A stretch of DNA of 64,000 nucleotides from Pulicaria dysenterica (lineage: Eukaryota; Streptophyta; Magnoliopsida; Asterales; Asteraceae): positions 31,211,890 to 31,275,889 of the forward strand of contig OX359292.1 of the NCBI GenBank assembly GCA_947179395.2. The letters are read 5' to 3'. How positions within the stretch are numbered: position 1 is the stretch's first letter; each line of letters starts with the position of its first letter. Of the stretch, positions 1 to 11,689 are shown piece by piece. The position numbers and the translations under genes were made by a program. The notes under the pieces were generated by a model. The model worked only from the letters and a program-made list of their open reading frames with translations. It was not told the origin of the DNA and did not search any database.

Positions 1-1
1 T

Positions 2-555
2 GAGGAAGATCTTTCAAGTGATGAAGATGAGGTCCTCACAGCTCAGCTCAGTTTGATGGCCAACACAGCAAGTACAAGTTCCTTTAATGAGGACATGAAG
101 AAAGCTGCTAAAGCTTGTACTTCTCCTGACTGGGATCCTTCTTCTATGTATCAGGGTCTGAACACATGGTATCTTGACAGTGGATGTTCAAGGACCATGA
201 CAGGCTGTAAAGCTTTACTTAGTAACTACAAGAAGGAAAAGGGTCCAAGAGTGACCTTTGGTGATAACAATTGTGGGCAAACAAAAGGCTACGGTGAACT
301 TCATAATGGGAACTTAACACTGTCTAAGGTTTCATATGTTAAAGGACTTAAGTACAATCTAATAAGCATAAATCAATTATGTGATGGTGATCACAAGGTC
401 CTTTTTACTAAGACAGGTAGTTACATCTTAAATCAAGAAGGTGAAACAGTATTTTGTGCAAAGATAACCAAGGATGTATACACTCTTGATATGTCCTCTG
501 ATGATCCATCAAAGTTAACCTGTTTGTATACCAAGTCTGTAACTGAAACAACTGG
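2..555 (+). pseudogene. Element A: end of gag and aspartic protease region
   Basis: The frame is open from base 2. It holds an acidic Ser/Asp/Glu stretch, then the copia protease motif YLDSGCSRTMTG with the catalytic Asp codon at 176-178. Next comes the GAG-pre-integrase leader that the polyprotein protease would cleave. Reading continues in this frame to about 550, where a one-base shift moves the pol frame. In the old frame a TAA follows at 581-583. The expected activity is processing of Gag-Pol in the virus-like particle, but this copy cannot make an intact polyprotein. Confidence 0.85.
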
Positions 556-1480
556 TTATGGCACAAAAGGCTTTCCCATTTAAACTTCAAAAACATTAAC
601 AAGTTGAGCAAGGGCGATCTAGTGTCAGGACTACCTTCACTGACTTATGCTAATCCTAAACCTTGCTCTGCCTGTGAGAAAGGAAAGCAGCACAAGACAT
701 CTTTTCCATCTAAGCAAGCCTTCTCCGTTACTAAATCATTTTACATGTTGCACATGGACTTATTTGGACCTGTTGCTACTGCAAGTATTGGTGGAAGTAA
801 GTATGCTCTAGTTCTGGTTGATGAAATCTCAAGATGTACTTGGGTCATCTTTCTAAAAGCAAAGAGTGAGGCTGCTGAAGAGATAATTAGCTTTATAAAA
901 AAGATGGAAGTGCTAAATGGAAATCTGGTAAGGATACTTAGAAGTGATCATGGAACTGAGTTTAGAAATCAAACTCTAGAAGGTTTCTGTGATGAGAAAG
1001 GTATATCACAAAACTTCTCTGCTCTATGGACTCCACAACAGAATGGTGTAGCTAAAAGAAGAAACAGAACATTGATTGAAGCTGCAAGAACCATGCTATG
1101 TGAGAGTGGGTTAGGATTCAACTTCTTGGCTGAAGCTGTCAGCTGTGCATGTTTTACTCAAAACAAATCTCTAATAATCAAGAGGCACAACAAAACTCCT
1201 TATAAAGTGCTCAAGGCAAGGAAGCCAAACATCAGTTTGTTTCACATCTTTGGGTGTCAATGCTTCATACTGAACCAGAAAGATGAACTGCAAAAGTTTG
1301 CACCTAAGGCTGATGAAGGTGTTTTTGTTGGATATTCTGTGATCTCTAAAGCTTACAGAATCTACAACATCAGAACAAAGGTCATAGAAGAATCACTCAA
1401 TGTAAGTTTTAATGAAAATGACTTTGTTGCTTCTTGTTCTACTAATACTTCTACAGGTGAGAAATTTAATGATTTGCTGC
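556..1480 (+). pseudogene. Element A: integrase (GAG-pre-IN zinc domain plus DDE core)
   Basis: After the frameshift near 550, the new frame shows the His pair of the HHCC zinc domain (LWHKRLSHLN) and its Cys pair (CSACEKGKQHKTSF), then the rve core. The core has HMDLFGP with the first Asp and RSDHGTEF with the second. The catalytic Glu of the family motif NGVAERRNRT is Lys here (AAA at 1054-1056), so strand transfer should be dead whatever the other breaks. The core is followed by the conserved FHIFGCQCF and VFVGYS segments. A second one-base shift occurs near 1480. Confidence 0.85.
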
Positions 1481-2041
1481 AACTGAAGATAACATTCCAG
1501 TATCAGCTGATGTAGATGATTTAGATGAAACTATTCCAAACTTACAAGAAACCATTGCACATTCTATCCTAAATCAACCCACACTTTTACTGAATAATGT
1601 GAATCATGACTCAATATCATTGGATTCAAATTCCATATCTAACATTCCTTCTTCAGTAGAAGTTTCCACAGATTGTAACCAAGAAATTCTGTCAGCTGAT
1701 CAACCAGAAATATCATCAGCTGATTCAAATCAAAGAATTTCAACTCCCCAAATCCAAATAAATCCAAACACTCCCTTAATCCAAAATGCCTACAAGGACC
1801 TCAAAAATCATCCAATTGATCAGGTCATAGGTAATATAGAAGCACCTGTACTAACAAGATCAAAAGCTTGCAAAATTTGTTTGTACACAAGGTTTGTTTC
1901 TATGATTGAACCAAAGAAGGTAGGTGAAGCTCTAAATGATTCCCACTGGATAAATGTCATGCAAGAAGAATTGGCTGAATTCACTAGGAACAATGTATGG
2001 ACTTTGCTGCCAAGACCAAAGGACAAATCCATCATTGGATG
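1481..2041 (+). pseudogene. Element A: IN-RT linker, Ser/Asn-rich, with TCAGCTGA words
   Basis: This low-complexity linker joins integrase to RT and ends with the conserved EALNDSHWINVMQEEL segment just before RT. It contains at least three copies of the element-A word, near 1504, 1694 and 1716, each read in frame as Ser-Ala-Asp. The reading frame ends at a TGA (2040-2042) where about 25 bases that encode the conserved KWVF block of related elements are missing. The deletion shifts the frame into the following RT. Confidence 0.8.
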
Positions 2042-3425
2042 AACAAGGACTAATCATCAGAAACAAAGCAAGACTGGTTGCTCAGGGGTATGGTCAAGAA
2101 GAAGGAATTGATTTTGATGAAACCTTTGCCCCTGTTGCAAGACTTGAAGCTATAAGATTGTTTCTTGCTTATGCTGCCTTCAAAGACTTCAAAGTTTTCC
2201 CAATAGATGTTAAGAGTGCTTTCCTCAATGGTGAACTGAAGGAGGAGGTGTATGTCAAGCAACCTCCTGGTTTTGAGGATGCTAGCAAGTCAGACCATGT
2301 ATATTTCTTGAACAAAGCCTTGTATGGTCTGAAGCAAGCTCCAAGAGCCTGGTATGATACCCTCTCCTCTTTTCTGACCACCAAAGGATTTACTAGAGGA
2401 AGCATAGATAGCACTTTATTTATAAGAAAATTCAAGGGTGATGTGATACTAGTGCAAATATATGTAGATGATATAATATTTGGGTCTACCAATGTTGATC
2501 TTTGCAAAAAGTTTTCAAAACTCATGTCTGATAATTATCAAATTAGTATGATGGGTGAATTAAACTATTTTCTAGGTCTTCAAATTAAACAAGAGGTTGA
2601 TGGAATTTTCATTCATCAAACAAAGTATGTAAATGACTTACTTAAGAAATTTGAGCTTGAAAATTGTTCTTCAATGAAAACACCAATGTCTACTGCCTTA
2701 AAGCTTGGAAAGGACACTAATGGCAAATCCGTGAACATTACAGCTTACAGAGGTATGATAGGGTCTCTTTTATACCTCACTGCAAGTAGACCAGATATTA
2801 TGTTTTCAACATGTCTCTGTGTTAGATATCAAGCAGATCCCAAAGAATCTCATTTAGCTGCAGTTAAAAGGATTTCCAGGTATCTCAAAGGAACTCCTAA
2901 TCTAGGTCTTTGGTACCCCAAAGACTCTGACTTTGAGTTAGTTGGATACACTGATTCTGACTTTGCAGATTGCACACTAGACAGAAAGAGTACATCTGGT
3001 GGTTGTCAATTATTAGGTGGAAGATTAGTCAGCTGGTCAAGCAAGAAACAGAACTCTGTTTCAACTTCAACAGCTGAGGCAGAATACATTGCTGCTGGAA
3101 GCTGTTGTGCTCAACTATTATGGCTGCAAAATCAACTACTTGATTATGACATACAGTTTGAAAACTCACCAATCCTGTGTGACAACACTAGTGCCATCTC
3201 TATTTCTAACAATCCTGTTTTGCATTCTAAAACTAAGCACATTGAATCAGACATCATTTTCTAAGAGATAATGTGCAGAAAAAGAAAGTTTTAATGCACT
3301 ACATAAACACTGATGTTCAATTAGTAGATATCTTTACAAAACCTTTGGATGAGTCTCGGTTCAACTTCCTAATATCCAAACTTGGCATGCTAAATTTGGA
3401 AAATATTCTTTTCTTAGGTAGATAG
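2042..3425 (+). pseudogene. Element A: reverse transcriptase and RNase H
   Basis: A copia RT (RVT_2 type) with RNKARLVAQGY, IDVKSAFLNG (first catalytic Asp) and the YVDD active site at 2461-2472. RNase H follows, with YTDSDFAD, DRKSTSGG and the TAEAEYIAA block. A frameshift near 3248 puts a TAA at 3262-3264. The other frame carries the usual pol C-terminus (ADIFTKP-like, ending GMLNLEN) to a TAG at 3423-3425. It would make cDNA from element RNA. This copy is inactive because of the deletion at 2040 and the late shift. Confidence 0.9.
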
Positions 3426-3519
3426 TTTAGTGTGAGAAAATAATTTTATTTGTGTGTGAAATGAAGTACTTATCTAAGCTTCTACATGTTTTATAAATGG
3501 TGAATCAACAAACGGTATT

Positions 3520-3670
3520 CTGTCAGCTGACGACCATCAGCTGATGCTATACCTCAGCTGATCAACCATCAGCTAAAACTTAGACGCTCAGCTAAGTGCA
3601 TTCATTAGCTGACACGTATTTTATCTCAACATGGATCAGCTGACACTCTCTTTTGACAGCTGATAATATT
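3520..3670. repeat. TCAGCTGA word array in element A spacer
   Basis: About nine copies of AGCTGA or one-base variants lie in 150 bp, several as the full palindrome TCAGCTGA. The core CAGCTG is an E-box (CANNTG). The same word fills the element A LTR at 27580-28035. Confidence 0.85.
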
Positions 3671-3877
3671 TAGAGTCCAAATCTTCTGTGTCCCCACACT
3701 TATTTTATTAATTTCTCATTTGTATTTAATATGTTACTAGGTAGTTTTTAATTTCATTTAATTATCTGTTAGTTGTCCGTGTATTTATTATCTTATCCGT
3801 TTATTACCCTTTTTGCATATGTGACAGTTACTTTTTCAAAAAGATATTTATGTGACAGTTTAGGTTTCCAAAGAAGA

Positions 3878-3883
3878 TATAAA
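3878..3883 (+). promoter_or_regulatory. Possible internal TATA box for element A aORF
   Basis: TATAAA lies 116 bp before the aORF ATG and downstream of the TCAGCTGA array. Element B has TATATAA 84-90 bp before its aORF. The promoter role is inferred from position alone. Confidence 0.4.
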
Positions 3884-3998
3884 GGTGTTTTTGAGCGGTT
3901 CTTCATTTCCTATGCATTCAAATCCCAAAACACTCTTCTTCTCTCCAAAATTACAAATCCTAAACTCTCATTACTCACAGTTTCTTCACTCTATAATC

Positions 3999-4051
3999 AT
4001 GGTGACCTTCAACCCTGTTTCTACTCCAAATGTTGTTGCTGGTTAGAACAT
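3999..4051 (+). pseudogene. Element A aORF, first exon-like piece (cut by element C)
   Basis: ATG in a good context (ATCATGG) opens the additional ORF of element A. After 15 codons there is an in-frame TAG (4044-4046), and element C is inserted after base 4051. The frame resumes at 11571 on the far side of C. The product class is the Sirevirus-type post-pol protein of unknown function, often called env-like. Confidence 0.7.
4047..4051 (+). repeat. TSD of element C, left copy (AACAT)
   Basis: AACAT here matches AACAT at 11566-11570 exactly, flanking the TGAAGGG...CCAACA ends of element C. Confidence 0.95.
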
Positions 4052-4391
4052 TGAAGGGTTTTGTAGGGTATAAAAACATGCACAGCGGAATAAAACCCCC
4101 TCCAGTGATCTCATCTAACTCGTATAGAAACTTAGAAGAAGAAAAGGATTAAAAAGTTATACCTTGATGAAAACCAAAACTTTTCTTTAAACCTCTAGAC
4201 AGCTGCAGGTTATCCACCGCTACTGTACCACCTTGAACTGGCTGCTAGACCGACTAAGGGTTAAACCTTGGATCAAAACGTGACCGCGATGTGTGTGTGC
4301 GTATCGCCGCCGCCAACCACCGTGCTTGGTGGTTCGGTGTTGCCTTTGCGCCGCCGCCGAAAACCCCAAGAGAAGGAGAGAGGGCCGGCCG

Positions 4392-4443
<52 letters not shown>

Positions 4444-4853
4444 TTAGGGTAATCTTTTTCTCTTTTGTAATTAACTTGTAATTGGATTAAAGGCTAAATA
4501 AGGTTTATATAATAAACCCTTATTAGGCCCAAGTCCGTTTAATTAAAGCCCAACTTTAATTAAACTATTAATCAATTACAGAAAATACCCTCGACCTTTC
4601 TAATTAATTAATAACTATTAATTAATTGGTCCCGTTAATATTTAAACTAAATATTAACTTCTTCTCTTTAAATAATAAATAACTTTTATTATTTTTCTCT
4701 TTCTCAATAATTAATTAAACTATTAATTATTGTGATACACAAACAGGTAAAATCCAAAAATTTCTAATTGGGTGTGTGGCAGTGTGATCCTTTAGTGTCA
4801 CATAGTATTGGACACGATGATACATGTTATCTATCTCTGCACATAATCCAACA
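4052..4853 (-). repeat. Element C 3' LTR
   Basis: On the - strand it runs from TGTTGGATTATG to ACCCTTCA. It includes a GC-rich segment with CCGCCG runs and a (GA)n microsatellite at about 4396-4440. It is homologous to 10788-11565 and to the LTRs of D and E. Confidence 0.95.
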
Positions 4854-4866
4854 GACTCCCACTTGT
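4854..4866 (-). promoter_or_regulatory. Element C polypurine tract
   Basis: On the - strand the LTR is preceded by CACAAGTGGGAGTC, a purine tract at the expected plus-strand priming site. The same tract precedes the D LTR at 33059. Confidence 0.8.
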
Positions 4867-5083
4867 GCAAGATAAGTAACACTCCTTGTATATCGTTGGC
4901 CTAAGGAGGTCCCTAGCCAGACGCTTAGGTTAACCAGACTATGAGATCCCTAGCCAGACGCTTAGGTTAAAAATAGACAACTAGAAACAATTATGTAAAA
5001 ACCTCCTATTTCAATCCCATGAAATGTAATTACATAATAAAAGTGTTTCAAGTTACATCTAGAGTAATAATCAAAAACCCGAA
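4867..5083 (-). other. Element C 3' untranslated region
   Basis: It is only about 220 bp, against about 830 bp in element D, so most of it is deleted. A segment of about 30 bp around CTAGCCAGACGCTTAGG is directly duplicated (about 4912-4970). Confidence 0.65.
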
Positions 5084-8000
5084 CTAGCTGCTATGTTCTA
5101 AGTACTGCATTCCTATAGAACTCGCATGCCTCTCATGCTTAGCCCTAGCTAGCGGCTTCGTCAACGGGTCAGCAACGTTGTCGTCCGTCGGTATCTTTTG
5201 CAATATAATATCATCTCTTCCAATGATCTCTCGGATGAGGTGATATTTCCTGAGTACGTGCCTAGTCCGCTGATGATCTCTAGGCTATTTAGCTTGCGCC
5301 ACAGCCCCTGAGTTGTCACAAAATATATCAATCGGTCTAGAGATACTGGCAACAACTCTAAGATCCGAGATAAAATTCTTCAGCCAGACAGCTTCCTTTG
5401 CCACATCACTTGCCGCAATATACTCTGCCTCTGTAGTAGAGTCTGCTATTGTATCTTGCTTCTGACTTTTCCAAGATATGGCTCCTCCGTTTAGGGCAAA
5501 GACAAATCCTGACTGCGACCTGAAGTCGTCCGTGTCGGTCTGGAAACTAGCATCAGTGTAACCAGTTACACTGAGCTCATCCATCGAACCTCCATATACT
5601 AGGAATATGTCTTTCGTCCTTCTCTGATACTTGAGAATATTCTTGACGGCTACCCAATAAGCTTCACCAGGATTTTGCTGATATCTACTCGTGACACTGA
5701 TAGAATAGGCAACATCGGGTCTAGTACACAGCATGACATACATGATTGAACCAACTGCCGAGGCATATGGTATCAATTTCATCTTGTCCTGATCTTGACT
5801 AGACTTAGGACACTGAGCCTTGCTCAAAATCGCGCTAGATTGCATAAGAATAAATCCTTTCTTGGATTCATCCATCTTGAATCTTTGGACCACTTTGTCA
5901 ATATAAGTACTTTGACTAAGTCCGATAAGCCGCTTAGATCTATCCCTATAGATCTTTATACCCAGTATATAAGCAGCTTCTCCCAAGTCTTTCATCTGGA
6001 AACATTTACCTAACCAGGATTTTACTCCTTGTAATACTGGTATATTGTTTCCTATTAACAGTATGTCATCTACATACAAGACTAGGAAGGTTACCGCGCT
6101 CCCACCGAATTTAGTGTAAACACACGACTCGAACTCACTTTTGGTAAAACCAAACTCTTTGATACGCTCATCAAAGTGTAAGTTCCAGCTTCTAGATACT
6201 TGCTTTAGTCCATAGATGGATTTAAGCAACTTGCATACTTTATTAGGGTTCTTTGGATCCGCAAAACCATCCGGCTGTATCATATATACATCCTCTGTCA
6301 GTTTCCCGTTAAGGAAAGCGGTTTTGACATCCATCTGCCGTATCTCATAGTCAAAATATGCTGATATGGCCATAAGGATCCTAATAGTCTTAAGCATTGC
6401 CACTGGGGAAAAATTTTCATCATAGTCAACGCCATTAGTTTGCCTGAAACCTTTTGCCACTAGCCTTGCTTTAAAAGTATGCACCTTTCCATCCATGTCT
6501 GTCTTCTTCTTGAAGACCCATTTGCACCCAACAACTTTACTGTGTTGAGGCAAATCTACTAACTCCCAAACTTGGTTGTCATACATGGATTGCATCTCTA
6601 CCTTCATGGCTTCTAACCATTTCTCAGATTCTAAACCTGAGGCAGCGTCTTGGTATGTAGTGGGTTCTAAAAGATCCCCTTCGTCTTGAGCAACTAGGAA
6701 TCCCAGATACCTACCTGGCTCATTACGAGGCCTACTATACCTGCGAAGGTCTTGTGTTTGCACCTCTTCCTCAACCACAGACTCGGGTTGGGATTCAACA
6801 ATTCTCTGTTGAACCACAGGTTCAATTATCGGTGGTGGTGTAATCTTCTCCTCTTCAATTTCATGAAGCTCTATTTCTTTTCTTTGAGTTTCTGAGTTAA
6901 GAAATTTCTCTTCCAAGAACACCCCTTTACGAGCAACAAAAACTTTGTTCTCGTCTGGGTTGTAGAAATAGTATCCCATGGTTTCCTTGGGATAGCCCAC
7001 GAAGATACACTTATCTGATTTGAGATTGAGTTTATCCGTGAATGTTCGCTTAACATACACTTCACATCCCTAAACCTTGAGAAAAGACATTTTGGGCTTT
7101 TTCCCCGTCCATACCTCGAACGGTGTCTTTTCAACCGATTTGGTTGGAACCGGTTCAGCATGAACGCCGATGTCTCGAGTACGTGTCACCAAAACGACAA
7201 TGGTAGTGAACTTCGACTCATCATTGATCGTACCATGTCAAGCAGTGTACGATTCCTCCTTTCTGACACACCATTCATCTGAGGTATATATGGAGGTGTG
7301 AGTTGTGAAACAATCCCACATTCCTTCAAATGATCGTCGAATTCCTGACTCAGATATTCGCCACCTCGATCCGACCGAAGTGACTTTATCTTCTTGTCCA
7401 GCTGATTTTGTACCTCATTCTGAAACTGTTTGAACTTGTCAAAACTTTCAGATTTGAGTCTCATGAGGTAGACATAACCGAACCTACTGAAGTCTTTAGT
7501 AAAGGTTATGAAATACCGGTATCCTCCTCTAGCCTCTGGAGTAAAGGGTCCACTCACATCTGTGTGTATAATCCCTAATAACTCGCTGGCCCTTTCATTC
7601 TCACTATTGAAAGGCTGCTTTGTCATTTTACCAGACAAACAAGATTCGCAAATATCATATGACTCCAAGTCAAAAGGTTCTAGAATTCCGTCATCTCGGA
7701 GTTTCTCTATGCGTTTCTCGTTTATATGTCCTAAACAACAATGCCAGAGGTAAGTCTGATTCAAGTTACTCTTGGATCTCTTACTTATATGATAGATGTC
7801 ATTGTTATCTAAATTTAGCGTACATAGACTATTTTCTGGAGTAGCTTTGAAAAAGAAAATATCATTTTTAAAACATGAAATAACTTTTTCATTCAAAACA
7901 CAAGCAAATCCAAAGTCTATAAGTAAATTAAACGAGATAACATTTTTTATAAGTCTAGGAACATAATAACAAGGTTCTAGTTCTAAGACCATGCCCGAGG

Positions 8001-8970
8001 GCAAACTAAGACAATATGTTCCTACAGCTTTGGCACCAACCATGGAGCCTTCGCCTACCCGCAGGTCCATATCTCCTTGTCTCAGCTTCTTACTTCTCTT
8101 GAATCCTTGCAAATGATTGCATATGTGATGACCACATCCGGTATCCAATACCCATGATTCATAAGAAGTGATATGACAATCTATCATAAAGATACCTGTA
8201 TCATTGGGCGAACCAATGTCCAGCTGATCTATGTCGAGTGAGTGCTCGCATGAATCCTTGCTGCCACAGTCTGGGCAACAAATCTCTCCAAGTTCTTCTA
8301 GCCATTCATCCCCCTGCATAGGGTCCACAAATGTTGACTCTAGCTGCTTTGGATTTAACTTATCGCTGATGCACATAAGGATTTCGTGCAACCCTGCGAC
8401 AGTCATCTCAAAATCACCGAGGACATACATTACTCTTCTCTGGTAATAGTCCGACAATGAACCGAACAAGAGCATAACTAGCTCATGTGTTTTTGATTTT
8501 GACCCAAAGCTCTCATAGCAATCTAAGAGCTTTCTCATATTAATGAGATGATCGCTAATTGGCTGGCTTTCTTTCATCTTAGCTGAAAGAATTTCTTTCA
8601 TCAATAGCATGCGACATATCCGTTAACTAAACTTGAACTTTCGCTCCAGCCCTTGAACAACCTCATAAGATGACTTCTTACGGAGATCATCCGTAAACTC
8701 GGATGATTCTGTGAGAATGAGAATTGACATAACATCAGACTCGTTAGCCAGATACTGATAGTAAGTGTCATACTCACTATCCTGGGCATCTACCCTTGGT
8801 CGCTCTGGAGGTAATGTCTCAATAATGTGAAGCTTTCCCTGTGCATCCAAAACATTTTTCAAATGCATCTTCCTAACAGCAAAGTTTGGACCTGAAAGCT
8901 TCCACTTGCTAGTAATGAGACTTAGAGACTCTCTTGGTGAATAAAACGGAATAACAGATATATAAGACAT
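5084..8970 (-). pseudogene. Element C gag-pol
   Basis: On - it starts with ATG at 8970 and ends with TAG at 5084-5086. The domains in order are a UBN2-type gag with a CCPDCGSKDSCEH cysteine motif, protease (WVLDTGCGHH, near 8140), GAG-pre-IN (YLWHCCLGHIN), integrase with intact RSDRGGEY and NGVSERRNRT, RT (RQMDVKTAFLNG, YVDD at 6065-6076) and RNase H (YTDASFQ, TEAEYIAAS). Breaks are TAA 8623-8625, TGA 7186-7188, a one-base loss near 7148, TAG near 7070, and TAG 5285-5287. Long segments between the breaks remain in frame. It would copy and integrate the element if whole. Confidence 0.92.
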
Positions 8971-10773
8971 CTACAGAAAGAGAAAAAGAAAAAAACCGAT
9001 TCAGTATTGATTACATCTTCTAATAACTATTACCTTTTAAACAATAAATTATTAGACTAGGATCCATAATTCACATTTCCCGATGCAAGGTTTGGGCACT
9101 TCCCACCGGGACAATGCTATTTCTGGTAGGTAAAAACTATACCAATCGTATCCTAACTGGACACGACTCCTAGATCCGCGGGACATCGGTTACAAGAACC
9201 GTGCATGTTTAGTCCCTCTAGTGAATTTTGGCCCGGGACTCCCGATTATCACCAAAATAGATCGCACCACCTAGGACAGTGTGAACTCTGGCCGGGACTC
9301 CCGATTATCGCAGAGTCTTTCACACCCTCCCCCGCAATGGTTTGAACCCGGATGCCCAAGGTTTGGTCACTTCCGACATCCGAGTACCGTTTAACAGGAA
9401 AGGTGTACCATTAGGTGGGTAGCACACTGATATAAGATTTTTCTAAAAAGGATTTCCATGTTTTTGACGAGAAAAACTTTAATGCCAGTTTTCTTTTAAA
9501 ACCATCTGTTTAATAATTAACTATTATTAAAACACTTGTTTTATTTCATCGTGAGAATCACAACCACGCATATATAACATGTAAAAAAATAAAACAACCA
9601 CAAACAACGATGCCTTAGCCTTGCCCTTAACTATTGTCGGTTTCATGAGCCACACGAAAAAACCCGACGGTCAAAACCTAAGTGGAAAAAACACAACACA
9701 TATGGCATGGCATTCTGAAGCTCCCACTGGCTCCAGCATCCAATCCTTCTCTTTGCTTCTTGCTCCTTGCTCCTTGGTCCAGATATATATATATTCTAAA
9801 AAATCTATTCTATTCTATTGTCTAAAAACTAGAAATATAAAAGTACAAGATATACAAAGGCACGCAGGCCCGCTAATCTAAAACTTTTACAAAATAGAAT
9901 TGGGGTTGTAAGTGGCACGCATGCCTCCCCACACCATAGAATAATAAATCCAAAACAACCACAAGTGCAAGAAAATAAACAATACAAGGTCTAGGGCTCG
10001 GCTATGACATCCCAAAACATGTACTAAACTAATACATGAAAATAAAACAACAACTGATTTCTAATTATTTATCTTGATGAAAATTACTGATTTTAACAAC
10101 CTGTTAAAACCCCTATACTGTTTTTCCATTATTTGCAATAAATATATATTTCAAGTTTTATACTTTGATAATAAATCAAAAAACTCAAAATATTATTTAA
10201 ACTTTAAATTAAAAACAACAATTGTATTTGAATTTAACATTGACCTCAAATACCTGAGCCGCAAGCTGGGTCAAATATTTAAACTCGGCCAATAATTGTA
10301 ACCGGACCGAAAAGAACAAAAAACTGGGCCGAGGCCCATTTTGGCCTTTAGCGCCGCTACCCTAGCCGCTAAAACCCTAGCTGGGCCGCTGGCTTCCTGG
10401 GCCGTGGTTTCTGGGCCGTAGCCCACCACACAGTTAGCGCCGCTAACTGCGCCGTTAACCGCGACGCGGACCGTCGAAGACCGCCGCCGATCGCGTGGAC
10501 CGCTGCAGTCTTCCGCCGTGGACCGCCGCCCCAACTGAGGCCGCCGCTGGCGAAGTCGTGGTCAAAAATCTCGGTCATCGCAAATAACAACAATAAAAAA
10601 AAACAGATTTAATTTAAAAGTTAAATCTAATAATCTTTTATCAAAAGTTTATCCAATAAAAATCAAAACTTGATTTTTATTATTCTGGATAATAAAACTT
10701 TTTCCTTGATAAAAGATAAACCTTTTTCATCAGAATAAAAGAAACCTACCTAGTTCCTTACTAGGTCAGAAGT
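8971..10773 (-). other. Element C 5' leader between LTR and gag
   Basis: A 1.8-kb non-coding leader. Near 9230-9310 the phrase GGGACTCCCGATTATC occurs twice. At 10320-10560 there is a GC-rich patch. Homologous leader sequence is present in element E (about 45900-46980), including the phrase around GGCACGCATGCCTCCCC. Short open frames here look incidental. Confidence 0.7.
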
Positions 10774-10786
10774 GGCTCTGATACCA
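10774..10786 (-). promoter_or_regulatory. Element C primer binding site (tRNA-iMet)
   Basis: The - strand reads TGGTATCAGAGCC, complementary to the 3' end of plant initiator tRNA-Met, one base from the 5' LTR. Confidence 0.92.
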
Positions 10787-10787
10787 C

Positions 10788-11565
10788 TGAAGGGTTTTGT
10801 AGGGTATAAAAACATGCATAGCGGAATAAAACCCCCTCCAGTGATCTCATCTAACTCGTATAGAAACTTAGAAGAAGAAAAGGTTAAAAAGTTATACCTT
10901 GATGAAAACCAAAACTTTTCTTTAAACCTCTAGACAGCTACAAGTTATCCACCGCTACTACACCACCTTGAACTGGCTGCTAGACCGCCTAAGTGTTAAA
11001 CCTTGGATCAAAACGTGACCCGCGATGTGTGTGTGTGTGTGTGTATCGCCGCCGCCAACCACCGTGCTTGGTGGTTCGGTGTTGCCTTTGCGCCGCCGCC
11101 GAAAACCCCAAGAGAGGGAGAGAGGGCCGGCCGCCGAGAGAGAGAGAGAGAGGGATTAGGGAAATCTTTTTCTCTTTCGTAATTTACTTGTAATTAGATT
11201 AAAGGCTAAATAAGGTTTATATAACAAACCCTAATTAGGCCCAAGCCCGTTTAATTAAAGCCCAGCTTTAATTAAACTATTAATCAATTACAGAAAATAC
11301 CCTCGACCTTTCTAATTAATTAATAACTATTAATTAATTGGTCCCGTTAATATTTAAACTAAATATTAACTTCTTCTATTTAAATAATAAATAACTTTTA
11401 TTATTTTTCTCTTTCTCAATAATTAATTAAATTATTAATTATTGTGATACACAAACAGGTAAAATTCAAAAGGTTCTAATTGGGTGTGTAGCAGTGTGAT
11501 CCTTTAGTGTCACATAGTATTGGACACGATGATACATGTTATCTATCTCTGCACATAATCCAACA
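10788..11565 (-). repeat. Element C 5' LTR
   Basis: Bounded by TGAAGGG and CCAACA on +, 778 bp, with a shorter (GA)n than the left LTR. It is adjacent to the primer site, so this is the upstream LTR on the - strand. Confidence 0.95.
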
Positions 11566-11666
11566 AACATGACTGTGAACTCCAAAATCACCATTCGTCC
11601 AAACAACTTTCTCATCAACACTGACATTCATTCGAGCAAGGCAAACCAGGGATATAAACCTATGGT
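11566..11666 (+). pseudogene. Element A aORF, middle piece between C and B
   Basis: About 100 bases of element A remain between the two insertions. The AACAT at 11566-11570 is the second TSD copy. The reading frame matches that of the 3999 start once C is excluded, and no stop occurs here. The last five bases (ATGGT) are the TSD of element B. Confidence 0.8.
11662..11666 (+). repeat. TSD of element B, left copy (ATGGT)
   Basis: Identical to 22943-22947, directly flanking the two B LTRs. Confidence 0.95.
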
Positions 11667-11689
11667 TGTTGGGAAATTTGCTAAGTCAT

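Larger units (their letters stand above)
3426..3998 (+). other. Element A: spacer between pol and aORF
   Basis: No coding potential is seen. The spacer holds a cluster of AGCTGA/TCAGCTGA words (about 3520-3670), then an AT-rich stretch with a TATA box (3878-3883), and a C/T-rich leader up to the aORF ATG at 3999. The same order occurs in element B. Confidence 0.7.
4052..11565 (-). mobile_element. Element C: Tnt1-like Ty1/copia retrotransposon, full length, defective
   Basis: A 7.5-kb element read on the - strand. It has LTRs of 802 and 778 bp, a perfect 5-bp TSD, a primer site next to the right LTR, a purine tract next to the left LTR, and one gag-pol reading region. By eye the LTRs differ at about 20-25 sites plus indels (the GA microsatellite differs in length), so it is a moderately old insertion. 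It interrupts the aORF of element A. Confidence 0.95.

Noticed and set aside
3773..4054. 93-codon open frame overlapping the element A aORF start
   Set aside because: Different frame from the aORF, no recognisable domain, and cut by element C.
4293..4481. Open frame with poly-Arg/Glu in the left LTR of C
   Set aside because: Produced by the (GA)n microsatellite and GC-rich LTR; not a gene.
10271..10593. Arg/Ala-rich frames on - in the C leader
   Set aside because: Come from high GC content; lie in untranslated leader.
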